The notes: a model not told the origin generated them from the letters alone. A stretch of DNA of 64,000 nt from an uncultured Hyphomicrobiales bacterium (GCA_943908365.1 CALTTH010000017.1:4540-68539); one strand, 5' to 3'; positions 27,543 to 37,304 are shown, counted from the stretch's first letter. Numbers and translations: made by a program.

Positions 27543-28631
27543 TTAGCGGCGATAGGTTTTTCCCAGCGCATCGAAAAGATGAAGCTTTTCCGGCGGCGCG
27601 GAGAAGCGCAGCGTCTCGCCCTTCTTCACCGGTGCAATGCCTGGGATCTTGACGATGACCGGCTCCTCACCCGCGAGTGCCTCAAGATAGAGCAGCGTCA
27701 CCTCACCCAGCGCCTCGACGATCGACACCTTGCCCTCGAACAGATAATCGTCGCCGTCGGCGATGAACAAATCTTCCGGACGCACGCCAAAGGATGCTGC
27801 CTTGCCCTCTTCGCCCGGTGGCGTCGGAATATGCACGGCCAATGTCTTGCCGCCCGCAAGATCGAGCGTGGTTATTTCGCCGGTCGCCTTCACTGTGCCC
27901 GCGATGATGTTCATGGCCGGGGAGCCGATGAAGCGGGCGACGAAGAGGTTGGCGGGGTTTTCATAAAGCTCCAGCGGCTCACCCACCTGCTCCACACGCC
28001 CGCCATTCAACACGACTATCCGGTCTGCCAGAGTCATGGCTTCCACCTGATCGTGCGTCACGTAGATCATGGTGGTATCGGCCATCTTCTCGCTGAGCTT
28101 GGCGATCTCGATACGGGTCGCGACGCGAAGTGCTGCATCGAGGTTTGAGAGCGGCTCGTCGAAGAGGAAGACCTTGGGGTTGCGGCAGATGGCGCGGCCG
28201 ATCGCGACGCGCTGGCGCTGACCGCCAGAGAGCGCCTTCGGCAGGCGCTCCAGATATTGGGTAAGCTGCAGGATTTCAGCAGCAGCGCGAACGCGGCGGT
28301 CGATTTCCTGCTTGCTTTCCTTGGCGATCTTCATGCCGAAGGCCATGTTATCGTAAACCGTCATATGCGGGTAGAGCGCGTAGGACTGGAAGACCATGGC
28401 GATGCCGCGCCGCGATGGCGGGATTTCGTTTACCAACTGGCCGTCGATATACATCTCACCGCCGGTGATCTCTTCCAGACCGGCAATCATACGCAGCAGT
28501 GTGGACTTGCCGCAGCCGGACGGGCCGACGAAGACGATGAATTCGCCCTGCTTGATATCGAGGTCGATCCCGTGCAGGACCTTCACCTCACCGTAGGATT
28601 TACGGATGCCCTTGAGAATAAGGCCAGTCAT
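27543..28631 (-). CDS. aglK: Alpha-glucoside ABC transporter ATP-binding protein AglK
   Basis: A 362-residue MalK/UgpC-class ATPase with Walker A GPSGCGKSTLLRM, signature LSGGQRQRVAIGRA, Walker B FLFDEPLSNLD and H-loop YVTHDQVEA, plus a C-terminal regulatory TOBE domain. It is the last gene of aglE-F-G-A-K and drives uptake of alpha-glucosides. It starts 21 bases after aglA. Confidence 0.94.
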   Translation of the reverse strand: MTGLILKGIRKSYGEVKVLHGIDLDIKQGEFIVFVGPSGCGKSTLLRMIAGLEEITGGEMYIDGQLVNEIPPSRRGIAMVFQSYALYPHMTVYDNMAFGMKIAKESKQEIDRRVRAAAEILQLTQYLERLPKALSGGQRQRVAIGRAICRNPKVFLFDEPLSNLDAALRVATRIEIAKLSEKMADTTMIYVTHDQVEAMTLADRIVVLNGGRVEQVGEPLELYENPANLFVARFIGSPAMNIIAGTVKATGEITTLDLAGGKTLAVHIPTPPGEEGKAASFGVRPEDLFIADGDDYLFEGKVSIVEALGEVTLLYLEALAGEEPVIVKIPGIAPVKKGETLRFSAPPEKLHLFDALGKTYRR

Positions 28632-28652
28632 GCGGTGCTCCTCCCTATGGTG

Positions 28653-30308
28653 TTACGCGTGGCGGGCGAAAAACGCGCCCCATGCCGGAAGTTCTACGGT
28701 TGTGTCATCCCGTTCGGCCGAAAAGCCATGGCCTTCCAGCACCTCCCACTCGCCATCCGGCAGCTTTGCCGATGCTGGCACAGCCGAGAGGTTGAAGAGG
28801 CAAAGAACGGTTTCGTTGCCGAGTGTGCGGGTGTAGCTCAAGACGGTCGCATCCGCGTCCTGGAACTCGATCTTACCCTTGGCGAAAGCCGGATGCTGCT
28901 TGCGGAACGCGAGGAAGCGACGGTAGTGCTCGAGAACCGACGCCTCATTGCCCTGCTGGGCACTGACCGCGCGCTTCTTGTGTTCGGCAGGAATGGGAAG
29001 CCATGTCTTATCCGAGGTGGAAAAGCCCGCCTGCGCGTGGCCGGCATCCCAAACCATCGGCGTGCGGCAGCCATCGCGACCCTTGAATTCCGGCCAGAAC
29101 TGAATGCCGTAGGGGTCCTGCAGATCTTCGAAGGCGATGTCGGCTTCCGTCAGGCCAAGCTCTTCACCCTCATAGATGCAGACAGAGCCACGCTGCGTCA
29201 TCAACAGAGCCGACAGCACCTTGGCGAAAGCATCCTTGTCCTCGACAGTTTCACCCCAGCGCGTCACATGACGCACGACGTCGTGGTTGGAGAAAGCCCA
29301 GCACGCCCAGCCTTCAGGTGCCGCTTGAGCGAACGCTGCCTGAACTTCTACGACGCGGGCGGGGGTCAGCGCATCCGGTGCCAGGAATTCGAAGGCATAG
29401 CACATCTGCATCTTGTCATCGCCGGAGGTATATTCGCCGACGATTTCAAGACCCCGCTGGCTATCACCGACTTCGCCAACAGCGGCAATATCCTGAAACT
29501 CATCCAGTACGGCGCGGAAACGCTTGAGGAATTCCAGGTTTTCCGGGCGGTTCTTGTCGTAGATATGTTCCTGGAAATTATAGGGGTTCACGGCAGGCGC
29601 GGTGGACGCATTGCGGCGTTCCGGCGCAAGTGCCGGGTTGTCGCGCAGTTCCTTGTCGTGGAAGTAGAAGTTGATCGTATCAAGGCGGAAGCCATCGACG
29701 CCCCGCTTCAGCCAGAAGCGGGTGATGTTCAAGAGCTCTTCCTGCACTTCAGGATTATGCAGGTTGAGATCCGGCTGCGAGGTCAGGAAGTTGTGCATGT
29801 AATATTGCATGCGGGTCGGGTCCCATTGCCAACCGGAACCGCCGAAAATCGACAGCCAGTTGTTGGGCGGTGTGCCATCCGGCTTGCCGTCGCTCCACAC
29901 GTACCAGTCAGCGCGCGGATTGCTGCGGCTGGATCGGCTTTCGACGAACCATGGATGCTGGTCGGAGGTGTGCGACAGAACGAGGTCGATCATCACCCGG
30001 ATGCCGAGACGATGGGCCTCGGTGATCAGGCCATCGAAATCGGCGAGCGTTCCGAACATCGGATCGACATCGACATAGTTGGAGACATCGTAACCGAAGT
30101 CCCTCATCGGCGAGGTGAAGAAGGGCGAAATCCAGATCGCATCTGCGCCGAGATTGGCGATATGCTCCAGCCTGGAGGTGATGCCCTTCAGATCGCCAAT
30201 GCCATCGCCGTTGGAGTCCTGATAGGAGCGCGGATAGATCTGATAGATCACGGCACCGCGCCACCAATCCTTGTCCGGAGTCAGGGCGGAAGAAACGGTC
30301 GCGGTCAT
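28653..30308 (-). CDS. aglA: Alpha-glucosidase AglA (GH13)
   Basis: A cytoplasmic GH13 hydrolase of 551 residues. Catalytic blocks: DGFRLDTINFYFH (nucleophile Asp about 202), AAVGEVGD (acid Glu about 265), and FSNHDVVRHVTRWG (Asp about 325). It splits sucrose, maltose, trehalose or similar alpha-glucosides imported by AglEFGK. ATG 30308 has AGGACACTACC upstream; the frame reaches 30338, which would give 561 residues. Exact sugar range is not readable. Confidence 0.94.
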   Translation of the reverse strand: MTATVSSALTPDKDWWRGAVIYQIYPRSYQDSNGDGIGDLKGITSRLEHIANLGADAIWISPFFTSPMRDFGYDVSNYVDVDPMFGTLADFDGLITEAHRLGIRVMIDLVLSHTSDQHPWFVESRSSRSNPRADWYVWSDGKPDGTPPNNWLSIFGGSGWQWDPTRMQYYMHNFLTSQPDLNLHNPEVQEELLNITRFWLKRGVDGFRLDTINFYFHDKELRDNPALAPERRNASTAPAVNPYNFQEHIYDKNRPENLEFLKRFRAVLDEFQDIAAVGEVGDSQRGLEIVGEYTSGDDKMQMCYAFEFLAPDALTPARVVEVQAAFAQAAPEGWACWAFSNHDVVRHVTRWGETVEDKDAFAKVLSALLMTQRGSVCIYEGEELGLTEADIAFEDLQDPYGIQFWPEFKGRDGCRTPMVWDAGHAQAGFSTSDKTWLPIPAEHKKRAVSAQQGNEASVLEHYRRFLAFRKQHPAFAKGKIEFQDADATVLSYTRTLGNETVLCLFNLSAVPASAKLPDGEWEVLEGHGFSAERDDTTVELPAWGAFFARHA

Positions 30309-30346
30309 GGTAGTGTCCTGTTGATTGAAAGCATTCATGGGTTCGA

Positions 30347-31507
30347 TCAGCCTCCCTTGACGGAGCCGGCCAACAGGCCGCGCACAAGGTAGCGTTGGAG
30401 CGCAAAGAAGACGCAGAGCGGCACAATAATGGTGACGAAGGCCGACGCGGTGAGAATTTCCCAGTTGCCGCCACGCGAACCGAGCAGCGCGTTCAGCGCA
30501 CCGGTCAGCACCAGTTCATCCTTCTGGGTACCGAGGAAGACCATGGCGACGAGCAGGTCGTTCCAGGTCCAGAGGAACTGGAAGATGGCAAAGGAGGCAA
30601 GCGCCGGGAAGGACAGTGGCAACACGATCTTGACAAAGATTTCGAAATCGCTGGCGCCATCGACACGGGCGCTTTCGATGATTTCCTTCGGCAGACCGGA
30701 GATGTAATTGCGCAGCAGATAGATCGCGAGCGGCAGACCGAAGGCCGTGTGTGCCAACCAGATGCCGGCATAGGTCTTGGATGGCACACCGAACACGTTG
30801 CCGATCCAGTTATAGAGCTGGAGCAGCGGAATGAGCGACATCTGCAACGGCACGACGATCAGACCAACAACCAGCGCAATCATCAGAGACCGACCGCTAA
30901 AGCGCATCCAGGAGAGCGCATAAGCCGCGAAGGCCGCAATCAGGATCGGGATGATCGTTGCTGGGATGGCGACCGTCAGCGAGTTGACGAAAGACTGACC
31001 GATCCCTTCCGAGAGCAACACGGTGCGATAATTGTCGAGCGTGAAGATCGGTGGCGTGGAGACCAAGACATAGACGCGTTTTGCGCGAGACCCCTCGAAG
31101 CTGGCATTCTTGCTATATTGATAGCTGCCGTCCTCGTTGACCTGAAGCGTCTCACCATCACCGAGATCGGCTGAGGTGCCAGCTTTGAAGGCCGCGGGTT
31201 CCTGCACACGCACGCCGAAGGCCGAGATGTGGCCGCTCTTGCCTTCGCCGAAGACGTTGCCGGCAATGACGAAGCGGTCACCCTGCTGTGTTTGTGTTGC
31301 CGGGTCGGCAAGACGCAGCGCCTGCGTTTGATCGGAGCTGGAGAAAGCCGTCCACCAGCCGGAGACGACGATCTGATCCTTGTCACGCAAGGAACTGACG
31401 AGAATGCCGAGCGTCGGCAGAAGCCAGAGCAGGACAATGAAAAGGACGCTGGCGTGAACGATAAGGCGGGGCAAGCCGATGCGGCGAAAACGCGTTGCAA
31501 TGGTCAT
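30347..31507 (-). CDS. aglG: Alpha-glucoside ABC transporter permease AglG
   Basis: A 386-residue permease. After the first membrane segment (about 15-37) there is a loop of roughly 120 periplasmic residues with a repetitive beta-like composition, then five membrane segments with an EAA-type loop IIESARVDGASDFEIF. The long loop makes it larger than typical MalG (about 296). It overlaps nothing and begins 1 base after aglF ends. Confidence 0.93.
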   Translation of the reverse strand: MTIATRFRRIGLPRLIVHASVLFIVLLWLLPTLGILVSSLRDKDQIVVSGWWTAFSSSDQTQALRLADPATQTQQGDRFVIAGNVFGEGKSGHISAFGVRVQEPAAFKAGTSADLGDGETLQVNEDGSYQYSKNASFEGSRAKRVYVLVSTPPIFTLDNYRTVLLSEGIGQSFVNSLTVAIPATIIPILIAAFAAYALSWMRFSGRSLMIALVVGLIVVPLQMSLIPLLQLYNWIGNVFGVPSKTYAGIWLAHTAFGLPLAIYLLRNYISGLPKEIIESARVDGASDFEIFVKIVLPLSFPALASFAIFQFLWTWNDLLVAMVFLGTQKDELVLTGALNALLGSRGGNWEILTASAFVTIIVPLCVFFALQRYLVRGLLAGSVKGG

Positions 31508-31508
31508 A

Positions 31509-32525
31509 TCAGCGGCCCTCCATCTCGCGGTTTGCCTGGCGGATGTTCCAGATCATGATCGGCGTGACGGCTGCCATGATAACAAGCGCGATAACGGCAC
31601 TCCGCCCGCTATCGCCACCGCCGCGGAACATCCAGTCGAACATGAGATTGGCAAGAACCATGGTGTTCCACTGACCGTTGGTCATGGTGAGAACAATATC
31701 GAAGACCTTAAGGACGAGGATGGTGATGGTAGTCCAGACGACCGCGATGGTTCCCCAGATCTGCGGCACCATGATCTTCCAGAAAATCTGCCAGCCATTG
31801 GCGCCATCGATGACCGCGGCCTCGATGGTTTCTTCCGGAATGCCGCGAAGCGCTGCCGACAGAATGACCATGGCAAAGCCGGTCTGGATCCAGATCAGGA
31901 TCACCATCAGGAAGAAATTGTTCCAGAAGGGCATGGAAATCCATACCTGCGGATTGCCGCCGAAGAACTCCACCAGCGCGTTGAGAAGTCCGATCTGCGT
32001 CTGGCCCTCGCCGCGATACTCATAGATGAATTTCCAGATGACGGAGGCGCCGACGAAGGAGATCGCCATCGGCATGAAGACGATGGACTTGGCGATATTG
32101 CCCCACCAGATGCGGTCGGTCATGACAGCGATGACGAGGCCGAGAAAGGTGCAGGCGGCAGGCACGACGGCAAGCCAGAGAATATTGTTGAAGATCGACT
32201 GACGAAAACCGGCGTCGTAGAAGGCCCAGACGTAATTGGCGAAACCGACGTAATTGGCTCCTGTCCGATCGTAGAAAGAGAGGATAAAGGTCGCAACGAC
32301 AGGGTAGACAAGATAGACGGCAAGCAGCAGCAGGGCCGGCCCGACAAAGAGCCAGGGACGAATGGCCGCGCGCCGGTTGAGATTGCGCGACGCATGAATG
32401 ACATCGCCGTCCTGCACCGGAAAAATAAGCTGCAACGCCTTGTCCGACAGCCAGTAATAGGCGGCGCAGGCAAAGACGCCGACAATAACGACACCCAGCG
32501 CGGATACGATTTGCGTGATCATCAT
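31509..32525 (-). CDS. aglF: Alpha-glucoside ABC transporter permease AglF
   Basis: A 338-residue MalF-type inner-membrane protein with an N-terminal segment VSALGVVIVGVFACAAYYW and the EAA loop EETIEAAVIDGANGWQIF (about 225-242). Partner of AglG. A perfect 10-base hairpin separates it from aglE. Confidence 0.93.
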   Translation of the reverse strand: MMITQIVSALGVVIVGVFACAAYYWLSDKALQLIFPVQDGDVIHASRNLNRRAAIRPWLFVGPALLLLAVYLVYPVVATFILSFYDRTGANYVGFANYVWAFYDAGFRQSIFNNILWLAVVPAACTFLGLVIAVMTDRIWWGNIAKSIVFMPMAISFVGASVIWKFIYEYRGEGQTQIGLLNALVEFFGGNPQVWISMPFWNNFFLMVILIWIQTGFAMVILSAALRGIPEETIEAAVIDGANGWQIFWKIMVPQIWGTIAVVWTTITILVLKVFDIVLTMTNGQWNTMVLANLMFDWMFRGGGDSGRSAVIALVIMAAVTPIMIWNIRQANREMEGR

Positions 32526-32581
32526 TCCCTCCCCGATCTTACTTATATTCGTCGCGTTTCCCGCGCCGTTCTAGCGATGAC

Positions 32582-32607
32582 AGCCCGGCAGCGATAACTG
32601 CCGGGCT
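32582..32607. terminator. Strong hairpin between aglE and aglF
   Basis: AGCCCGGCAG and CTGCCGGGCT form a perfect 10-base stem over CGATAA, with no U-tract. Its place after the binding-protein gene fits mRNA-end protection of aglE or partial termination. Confidence 0.7.
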
Positions 32608-32618
32608 GGATCTGAGGA

Positions 32619-33980
32619 TTACTTCAAGCCGTCCCAGGCCTTCTGGATATCGTTGGCGACCTGCTCGGCAGATTTGCCGCCGACGAAATCGACCATGCCT
32701 GTCCAGAACGCGCCAGCACCGATCTTGCCGGGCATGAGGTCGGAACCGTCGAAGCCGAAGGTGGTGGCCGTCGTCAGAATTTCGCCTTGGCGCTTCACCT
32801 GATCGTTGGCATAGGCATCCTTGTTGACGCCCTTGAACGGTGTGAGGAAGCCGGACTGCGCCATCCACACTTCGTGGGCGATCGGCGTCTTCAGGAATTC
32901 GACCAGCGCGCGCGCGGCCTTGGAATCCTTGGTGATGGTGAACAGCGTTCCAGCACCCAGAACCGGCTTGCCGAGATCTGCCTTGGAGGCGAAAGTCGGC
33001 ATATAGAAGAAGTCGACATCCGTTCCGACCTTCGTTCCCTCGGGGAAGAAGGATGGGATGAAGGAAGCCTGACGGTGCAGGTAGCACTTCGGCGGAATGT
33101 CGAAGAGACCCTTCGGGCTGTCACGGAAGTCCGTTGAGGCGACAGCGGCGACACCGCCAGAAACATACTTGTCGTTCTTGGCGAACTTGCCGAATTCCTC
33201 GATGGCAGCCACGACGCGTGGATCGTTGAACTTCACCTCATTCGTCGTCCACTTCTGGTAGACATCGAGCGGCTGCGTGCGCAGCATGAAGTCTTCCACC
33301 CAGTCGGTTGCCGGCCAGCCGGTCGCGCCACCAGAGCCTAGACCGATGCACCAGGGCGTGCCGCCATCGGCGACGATCTGGTCGCTGAGCTTGACGAGAT
33401 CTTCCATGGTTTCCGGCACCTTGTAACCGGCTTCCTCGAAGTTCTCAGGAATGTACCAGACCAGCGATTTCACGTCGGCCTTGAACGGGAAGGCGAAATA
33501 GGCCTTGTTGCCGTCCTTGTTCTTGTACATGCCAAGATCGACCCAGGACTGGCCCGCGCCGTAATTTTCCTTCACCCAATTTGCCGTCTCGTCACCGAGC
33601 GGAGTAAGAAGTCCCTTGGCAGCGAGGTCAGCCAGAAGGCCCGGCTGCGGCAGGATCGCGACGTTTGGCGGGGAGCCAGCCTGCGTGTCGATGACGATCT
33701 GCTGTTCGTAATTTTCCGAAGACGAGTAACGGACATTGACGCCGGTCGCATCGGCGAAATAGGCCAGCACGGACTGGAACAGCGCTTCGTCTTCGCCGCG
33801 CCACGGTCCGAAGATGGTCAACGTTTCGCCCTTCAGGCTGGAATTGGCGGACTTGAAGTCTTCGTAGCTCTTCCAGTTGAACTTGCTGTCTTCACCCGGC
33901 TTGAATTTGAGTTCGGCTGCAAAGGATGCTCCCGACAGAAGCGTGGCTACGGCAACGGTCGTCAAAAATATCTTTTTCAT
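32619..33980 (-). CDS. aglE: Alpha-glucoside-binding protein AglE
   Basis: A secreted binding protein of 453 residues with a signal peptide KKIFLTTVAVATLLSGASFA followed by AELKFKPGEDSKFNW. Type-1 solute-binding family with conserved DLVKLSDQIVADGGTPW region. First gene of aglEFGAK; ATG 33980 is preceded by GGGAGGTAGATC. Confidence 0.94.
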   Translation of the reverse strand: MKKIFLTTVAVATLLSGASFAAELKFKPGEDSKFNWKSYEDFKSANSSLKGETLTIFGPWRGEDEALFQSVLAYFADATGVNVRYSSSENYEQQIVIDTQAGSPPNVAILPQPGLLADLAAKGLLTPLGDETANWVKENYGAGQSWVDLGMYKNKDGNKAYFAFPFKADVKSLVWYIPENFEEAGYKVPETMEDLVKLSDQIVADGGTPWCIGLGSGGATGWPATDWVEDFMLRTQPLDVYQKWTTNEVKFNDPRVVAAIEEFGKFAKNDKYVSGGVAAVASTDFRDSPKGLFDIPPKCYLHRQASFIPSFFPEGTKVGTDVDFFYMPTFASKADLGKPVLGAGTLFTITKDSKAARALVEFLKTPIAHEVWMAQSGFLTPFKGVNKDAYANDQVKRQGEILTTATTFGFDGSDLMPGKIGAGAFWTGMVDFVGGKSAEQVANDIQKAWDGLK

Positions 33981-34023
33981 GTGATCTACCTCCCATCACA
34001 TTAAACGGCTTCGGCGTGTCTTT

Positions 34024-34035
34024 CAAAGCGCTTTG
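34024..34035. promoter_or_regulatory. Candidate AglR operator O1
   Basis: CAAAGCGCTTTG is a perfect 12-base palindrome with a central CG, the type bound by LacI-family repressors. It lies 44 bases before the aglE start. A near copy is at 34184-34195. Confidence 0.65.
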
Positions 34036-34183
34036 GCTGCCTATTCATCTCATTGGGAATTGCTCAGAGTCAAGAGGGTTGACGATCATCCTAAATTTAG
34101 TCCCCTTTTGCTGCGCGGGAGACTGTATTTGCGCTGCAACAAAGTTTTTTGAATTGTCTAGCGCATCAACACTTGCTAGCCTT

Positions 34184-34195
34184 CAAAGCGGTTTG
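34184..34195. promoter_or_regulatory. Candidate AglR operator O2
   Basis: CAAAGCGGTTTG matches O1 at 11 of 12 positions and lies 65 bases before aglR. Both copies share the flanks TT and GG/G. The centres are 160 bases apart, which allows looping or separate control of the two divergent promoters. Confidence 0.6.
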
Positions 34196-34259
34196 GAGAC
34201 GGTGGAGGAGCTGTCCCTTACTGGAGTCCGCGGGCTTAAGCAGCAGAGGGAGGCTGGGC

Positions 34260-35282
34260 ATGAATCTGAAACAACTATCGCAATTGCTTGGTATCTCTCA
34301 GACGACGATCAGCCGCGCCCTGAACGGCTATCCCGAAGTCAATGCCGAGACGCGCCGGAAGATCATCGAGGCGGCGCGCCAAAACGGTTATCGACCGAAT
34401 GCCGCAGCGCAGCGGCTGGCGACCGGCAAGGTCGGCTCCATCGGCCTTGTGATGCCCACGGGTGCAGAACATCAATCCGACGTCCACTTCGGGGAGTTCC
34501 TCAACGGGCTTGGGGAGGTCTCGGCAAGAAACGGTTTTCACCTCGTCATCATGCCGACCGATCCGCGTGACGAAGACGAAGCGTTGCAGGATCTCGCCGC
34601 CAATGGCACGGTCGACGGCATCTATCTTGCCTATATGAAAAAGAACGATCGTCGCATCGCGATGATGAAGAGCCTGTCGATCCCCTTCATGGTGCATGGC
34701 CGCTCCTGGGGCATCGAGCCGGACTATCCCTATCTCGACGTCGACAATGAGGGTGCTTTTCATGATGCCGCATCGCTGCTGCTCCAACTCGGCCATGAAA
34801 ATATTGCGCTGATCAACGGGCCAGAGGGTTACGACTTTACCTTCCGGCGCTATCGCGGCGTGGAGGCGGCATTGGCGGCTCAGGGCCATTCACTTGATCC
34901 GGACAAGGTCAGTCACAGCGTGATGACGGACGAGGCCGGGTTCTTGATGATGGAGCGGTTGCTTGGCCAGCAGCAACAGCCGACCGCCGTTCTCTGTGCC
35001 TCTACTGCACTTGCGCTCGGCGCCATCCGATCGCTCAACCAGCGGGGCCTGCGCCCTGGGCGGGATATCTCGCTCATCGCCCATGACGACGTCCTGCCAC
35101 TCTTAAAGCCGGTGAACTTTTCCGTGCCGCTGACCACCACACGGTCTTCGCTTCGAGCCGCAGGAATGCGCGTTGCAGAACGGCTGATCGCCCAGATCAA
35201 GACCGGGCAAAACGAGCCGTTTCACGAGTTGTGGAAGGCGGAACTGGTGGTGCGCGCCTCGACCGGGCCCGCTCCTCGTTAG
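34260..35282 (+). CDS. aglR: LacI-family transcriptional regulator AglR
   Basis: A 340-residue LacI/GalR regulator: the helix-turn-helix NLKQLSQLLGISQTTISRAL starts at residue 2, the hinge is near 45-60, then a periplasmic-binding-like effector domain. Divergent from aglE. ATG 34260 is chosen because the HTH begins there and GAGGGAGG lies upstream; the frame extends to 34149. It presumably represses the agl operon without alpha-glucoside. Confidence 0.93.
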   Translation: MNLKQLSQLLGISQTTISRALNGYPEVNAETRRKIIEAARQNGYRPNAAAQRLATGKVGSIGLVMPTGAEHQSDVHFGEFLNGLGEVSARNGFHLVIMPTDPRDEDEALQDLAANGTVDGIYLAYMKKNDRRIAMMKSLSIPFMVHGRSWGIEPDYPYLDVDNEGAFHDAASLLLQLGHENIALINGPEGYDFTFRRYRGVEAALAAQGHSLDPDKVSHSVMTDEAGFLMMERLLGQQQQPTAVLCASTALALGAIRSLNQRGLRPGRDISLIAHDDVLPLLKPVNFSVPLTTTRSSLRAAGMRVAERLIAQIKTGQNEPFHELWKAELVVRASTGPAPR

Positions 35283-35384
35283 ATCTACCCCCCGGCTGTC
35301 TTAGTGGCCTCAGTAAAATTTGATGCAAACTGCAGTTGACCGCCTCAGTTAAAACCCAAGCCCCTATGGCCGGCGAGCCCAACT

Positions 35385-36113
35385 TTACGTCGCAGCCTCG
35401 AGTGTCGGCATCCCTGGCAAACCCTCCGCGCGCATATATTCCCGCGTTAGCACAACCGATACGTAAGTGACGCTCACGGCCTCCAACGTGCTTAGGCAGA
35501 TAGCAATTAGCAAAGAGGGGAAATGAATCACTCCAGCGACGAAGATGCTCCCGGAATCACCGCGAGCGAACATCAATGCGGTGACGATAAAAGAGATTGC
35601 GGCCGGGATCGCCATCGCGATGAAAATTCTGGCGAAGGTCTTTGCGAAAGTGCGAGATCCACGTCTAAGCGCGTCACCAAAGCGAGTTGCAGATCCGTAA
35701 AGCCCAGCAGGTAGCCACGTGCCGATCAAAGCGTAGAGAACAGAAGACACGATCAACGAAAACAGAATACCGTAGATCAACACCAAACCGGTAAAATTGC
35801 CCTGATTGCTTCCGAAGTAGACCGCCGTCGCGATGGCTGAGACGGTGGCCAGTAGAATAATGAGAATATTTTTACCGAAGAAACCAAGATCTTTTGACAG
35901 TGAATAATATTGTCGACCCTGATCTTTAAATCTTCGATTGTATAGCATGGATACCTGCGTCCATCGCGAAAGCAAAATCCAGATGAAACCCGTACTCTGA
36001 CTCGATGTGTGAGAAAAATGATCATCCAGAATAAGTGCAGCAATGATGAGAGAAACTGTAACGACGTAAAATAGGAAATTCTTGCGGATGATTGCGAAGG
36101 TTTCTGAAATCAT
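35385..36113 (-). CDS. Low-GC membrane protein of unknown function
   Basis: A protein of 242 residues with about six hydrophobic segments (for example FLFYVVTVSLIIAALIL near 12-28 and ILIILLATVSAIATAVYF near 82-99). ATG 36113 has AAGGAC at good spacing; the frame is open to 36239 but that extension is not hydrophobic and has no site. Base composition is visibly more A+T-rich than its neighbours, and the gene is isolated, so it may be acquired. I do not recognise a named family. Confidence 0.75.
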   Translation of the reverse strand: MISETFAIIRKNFLFYVVTVSLIIAALILDDHFSHTSSQSTGFIWILLSRWTQVSMLYNRRFKDQGRQYYSLSKDLGFFGKNILIILLATVSAIATAVYFGSNQGNFTGLVLIYGILFSLIVSSVLYALIGTWLPAGLYGSATRFGDALRRGSRTFAKTFARIFIAMAIPAAISFIVTALMFARGDSGSIFVAGVIHFPSLLIAICLSTLEAVSVTYVSVVLTREYMRAEGLPGMPTLEAAT

Positions 36114-36312
36114 TGCGGCGTCCTTATAGAAACGGCATGCGTGGCCGATCTTCAGGTTACGCCGCGTCGGTGACAAACACAAACGACTGATGGAGCATGG
36201 CAAGCAAAATCTGCCGCCACTCTTCGGAGCTAAAACCATTCTTGCAGAACAGCATTCAGCACAAACCTATCCGGTCTTGTGTCCGAATGTTTTTATATTT
36301 TCGGTTTTGAAC

Positions 36313-37212
36313 TCAGAAAGTCGGTGCTTCTTTGCCGAGCGCTCTGTGCGCAGCAATCACCGTGTTGGCCATCAGCATGGCAATGGTCATCGGACCGACG
36401 CCGCCCGGGACAGGCGTTATGGCCGCGGCGACCGCACTTGCCTCTTCGAACGCCACATCGCCGACGAGCCTCGACTTGCCCTCGCCCTTCTCGGGTGCCG
36501 GAATGCGGTTGATGCCGACATCGATGACGGTCGCGCCGGGCTTGACCCAATCGGCCTTCACCATTTGTGCGCGCCCGACGGCTGCAACCAGAATGTCGGC
36601 TGACTTGCAGACGGAGGCCAGATCCTTGGTGCGCGAATGCGCCATCGTCACCGTTGCGTTGGCGTTGAGCAGCAATTGACCCATCGGCTTGCCGAACAAG
36701 TTGGAACGACCGATTACCACGGCGTTCAGGCCCGAAAGATCATCCCCATGGATGCTGCGAACCAGAAGCATGGCACCGGCCGGGGTGCAGGAAAGCAGTC
36801 CCGTCTTCAGATCGCCGACAGCGAGCTTTCCGGCATTCAAGACGCTCAGACCGTCGACATCCTTTTCCGGCAGGATCGACTGGATGATGGGATCGGAATC
36901 AAGGTGCTTCGGAAGCGGTAACTGAACGAGAATGCCGTGGATTGATGCGTCCGCATTCAGCGTTGCGACCAGGGTAGCAAGCTCCTGCTGTGTCGTTTCT
37001 TCCGGCAGCGTGTGCTGGACGGAGTTGAAACCGCACTGCTTGGCCATCTTGCTCTTGGAGTTCACATAGGCATGGCTAGCAGGATCATCGCCGACGATGA
37101 CGACGGCGAGACCGGGTTTCTTGCCGGTCTCATTCTCCAGACGTTCAGCCGCGTCTTGCACAGCATCCGTCACGGATGCCGCCTTGGCCTTGCCGTCGAT
37201 CACAACCACCAT
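36313..37212 (-). CDS. folD: Bifunctional methylenetetrahydrofolate dehydrogenase/cyclohydrolase
   Basis: A 299-residue FolD, oxidising 5,10-methylene-THF and hydrolysing methenyl-THF. Catalytic segment ASHAYVNSKSKMAKQCG (Lys near 58), QLPLPKH (about 99) and the C-terminal PVPGGVGPMTIAMLMANT. Start ATG 37212 with AGGAGG nine bases upstream. It stands alone. Confidence 0.97.
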   Translation of the reverse strand: MVVVIDGKAKAASVTDAVQDAAERLENETGKKPGLAVVIVGDDPASHAYVNSKSKMAKQCGFNSVQHTLPEETTQQELATLVATLNADASIHGILVQLPLPKHLDSDPIIQSILPEKDVDGLSVLNAGKLAVGDLKTGLLSCTPAGAMLLVRSIHGDDLSGLNAVVIGRSNLFGKPMGQLLLNANATVTMAHSRTKDLASVCKSADILVAAVGRAQMVKADWVKPGATVIDVGINRIPAPEKGEGKSRLVGDVAFEEASAVAAAITPVPGGVGPMTIAMLMANTVIAAHRALGKEAPTF

Positions 37213-37247
37213 ATGCCTGCCTCCTGAGAACCCGCAAACCAGCCTTG

Positions 37248-37262
37248 AGGGGTAAGACCCCT
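37248..37262. terminator. Perfect short hairpin before folD
   Basis: AGGGGT and ACCCCT pair over AAG between the stop of the Wzz-like gene (37305) and folD (37212). No U-tract. It could separate the two minus-strand transcripts. Confidence 0.45.
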
Positions 37263-37304
37263 AATGCTGCGGGAGGCTACAGATTGCAAGGGAAAATCAG
37301 TGGA

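Noticed and set aside
28257..30392. 711-codon open frame on plus through aglK/aglA
   Set aside because: Antisense to well-supported aglA and aglK; its composition is that of a GC-rich shadow frame and it matches no family.
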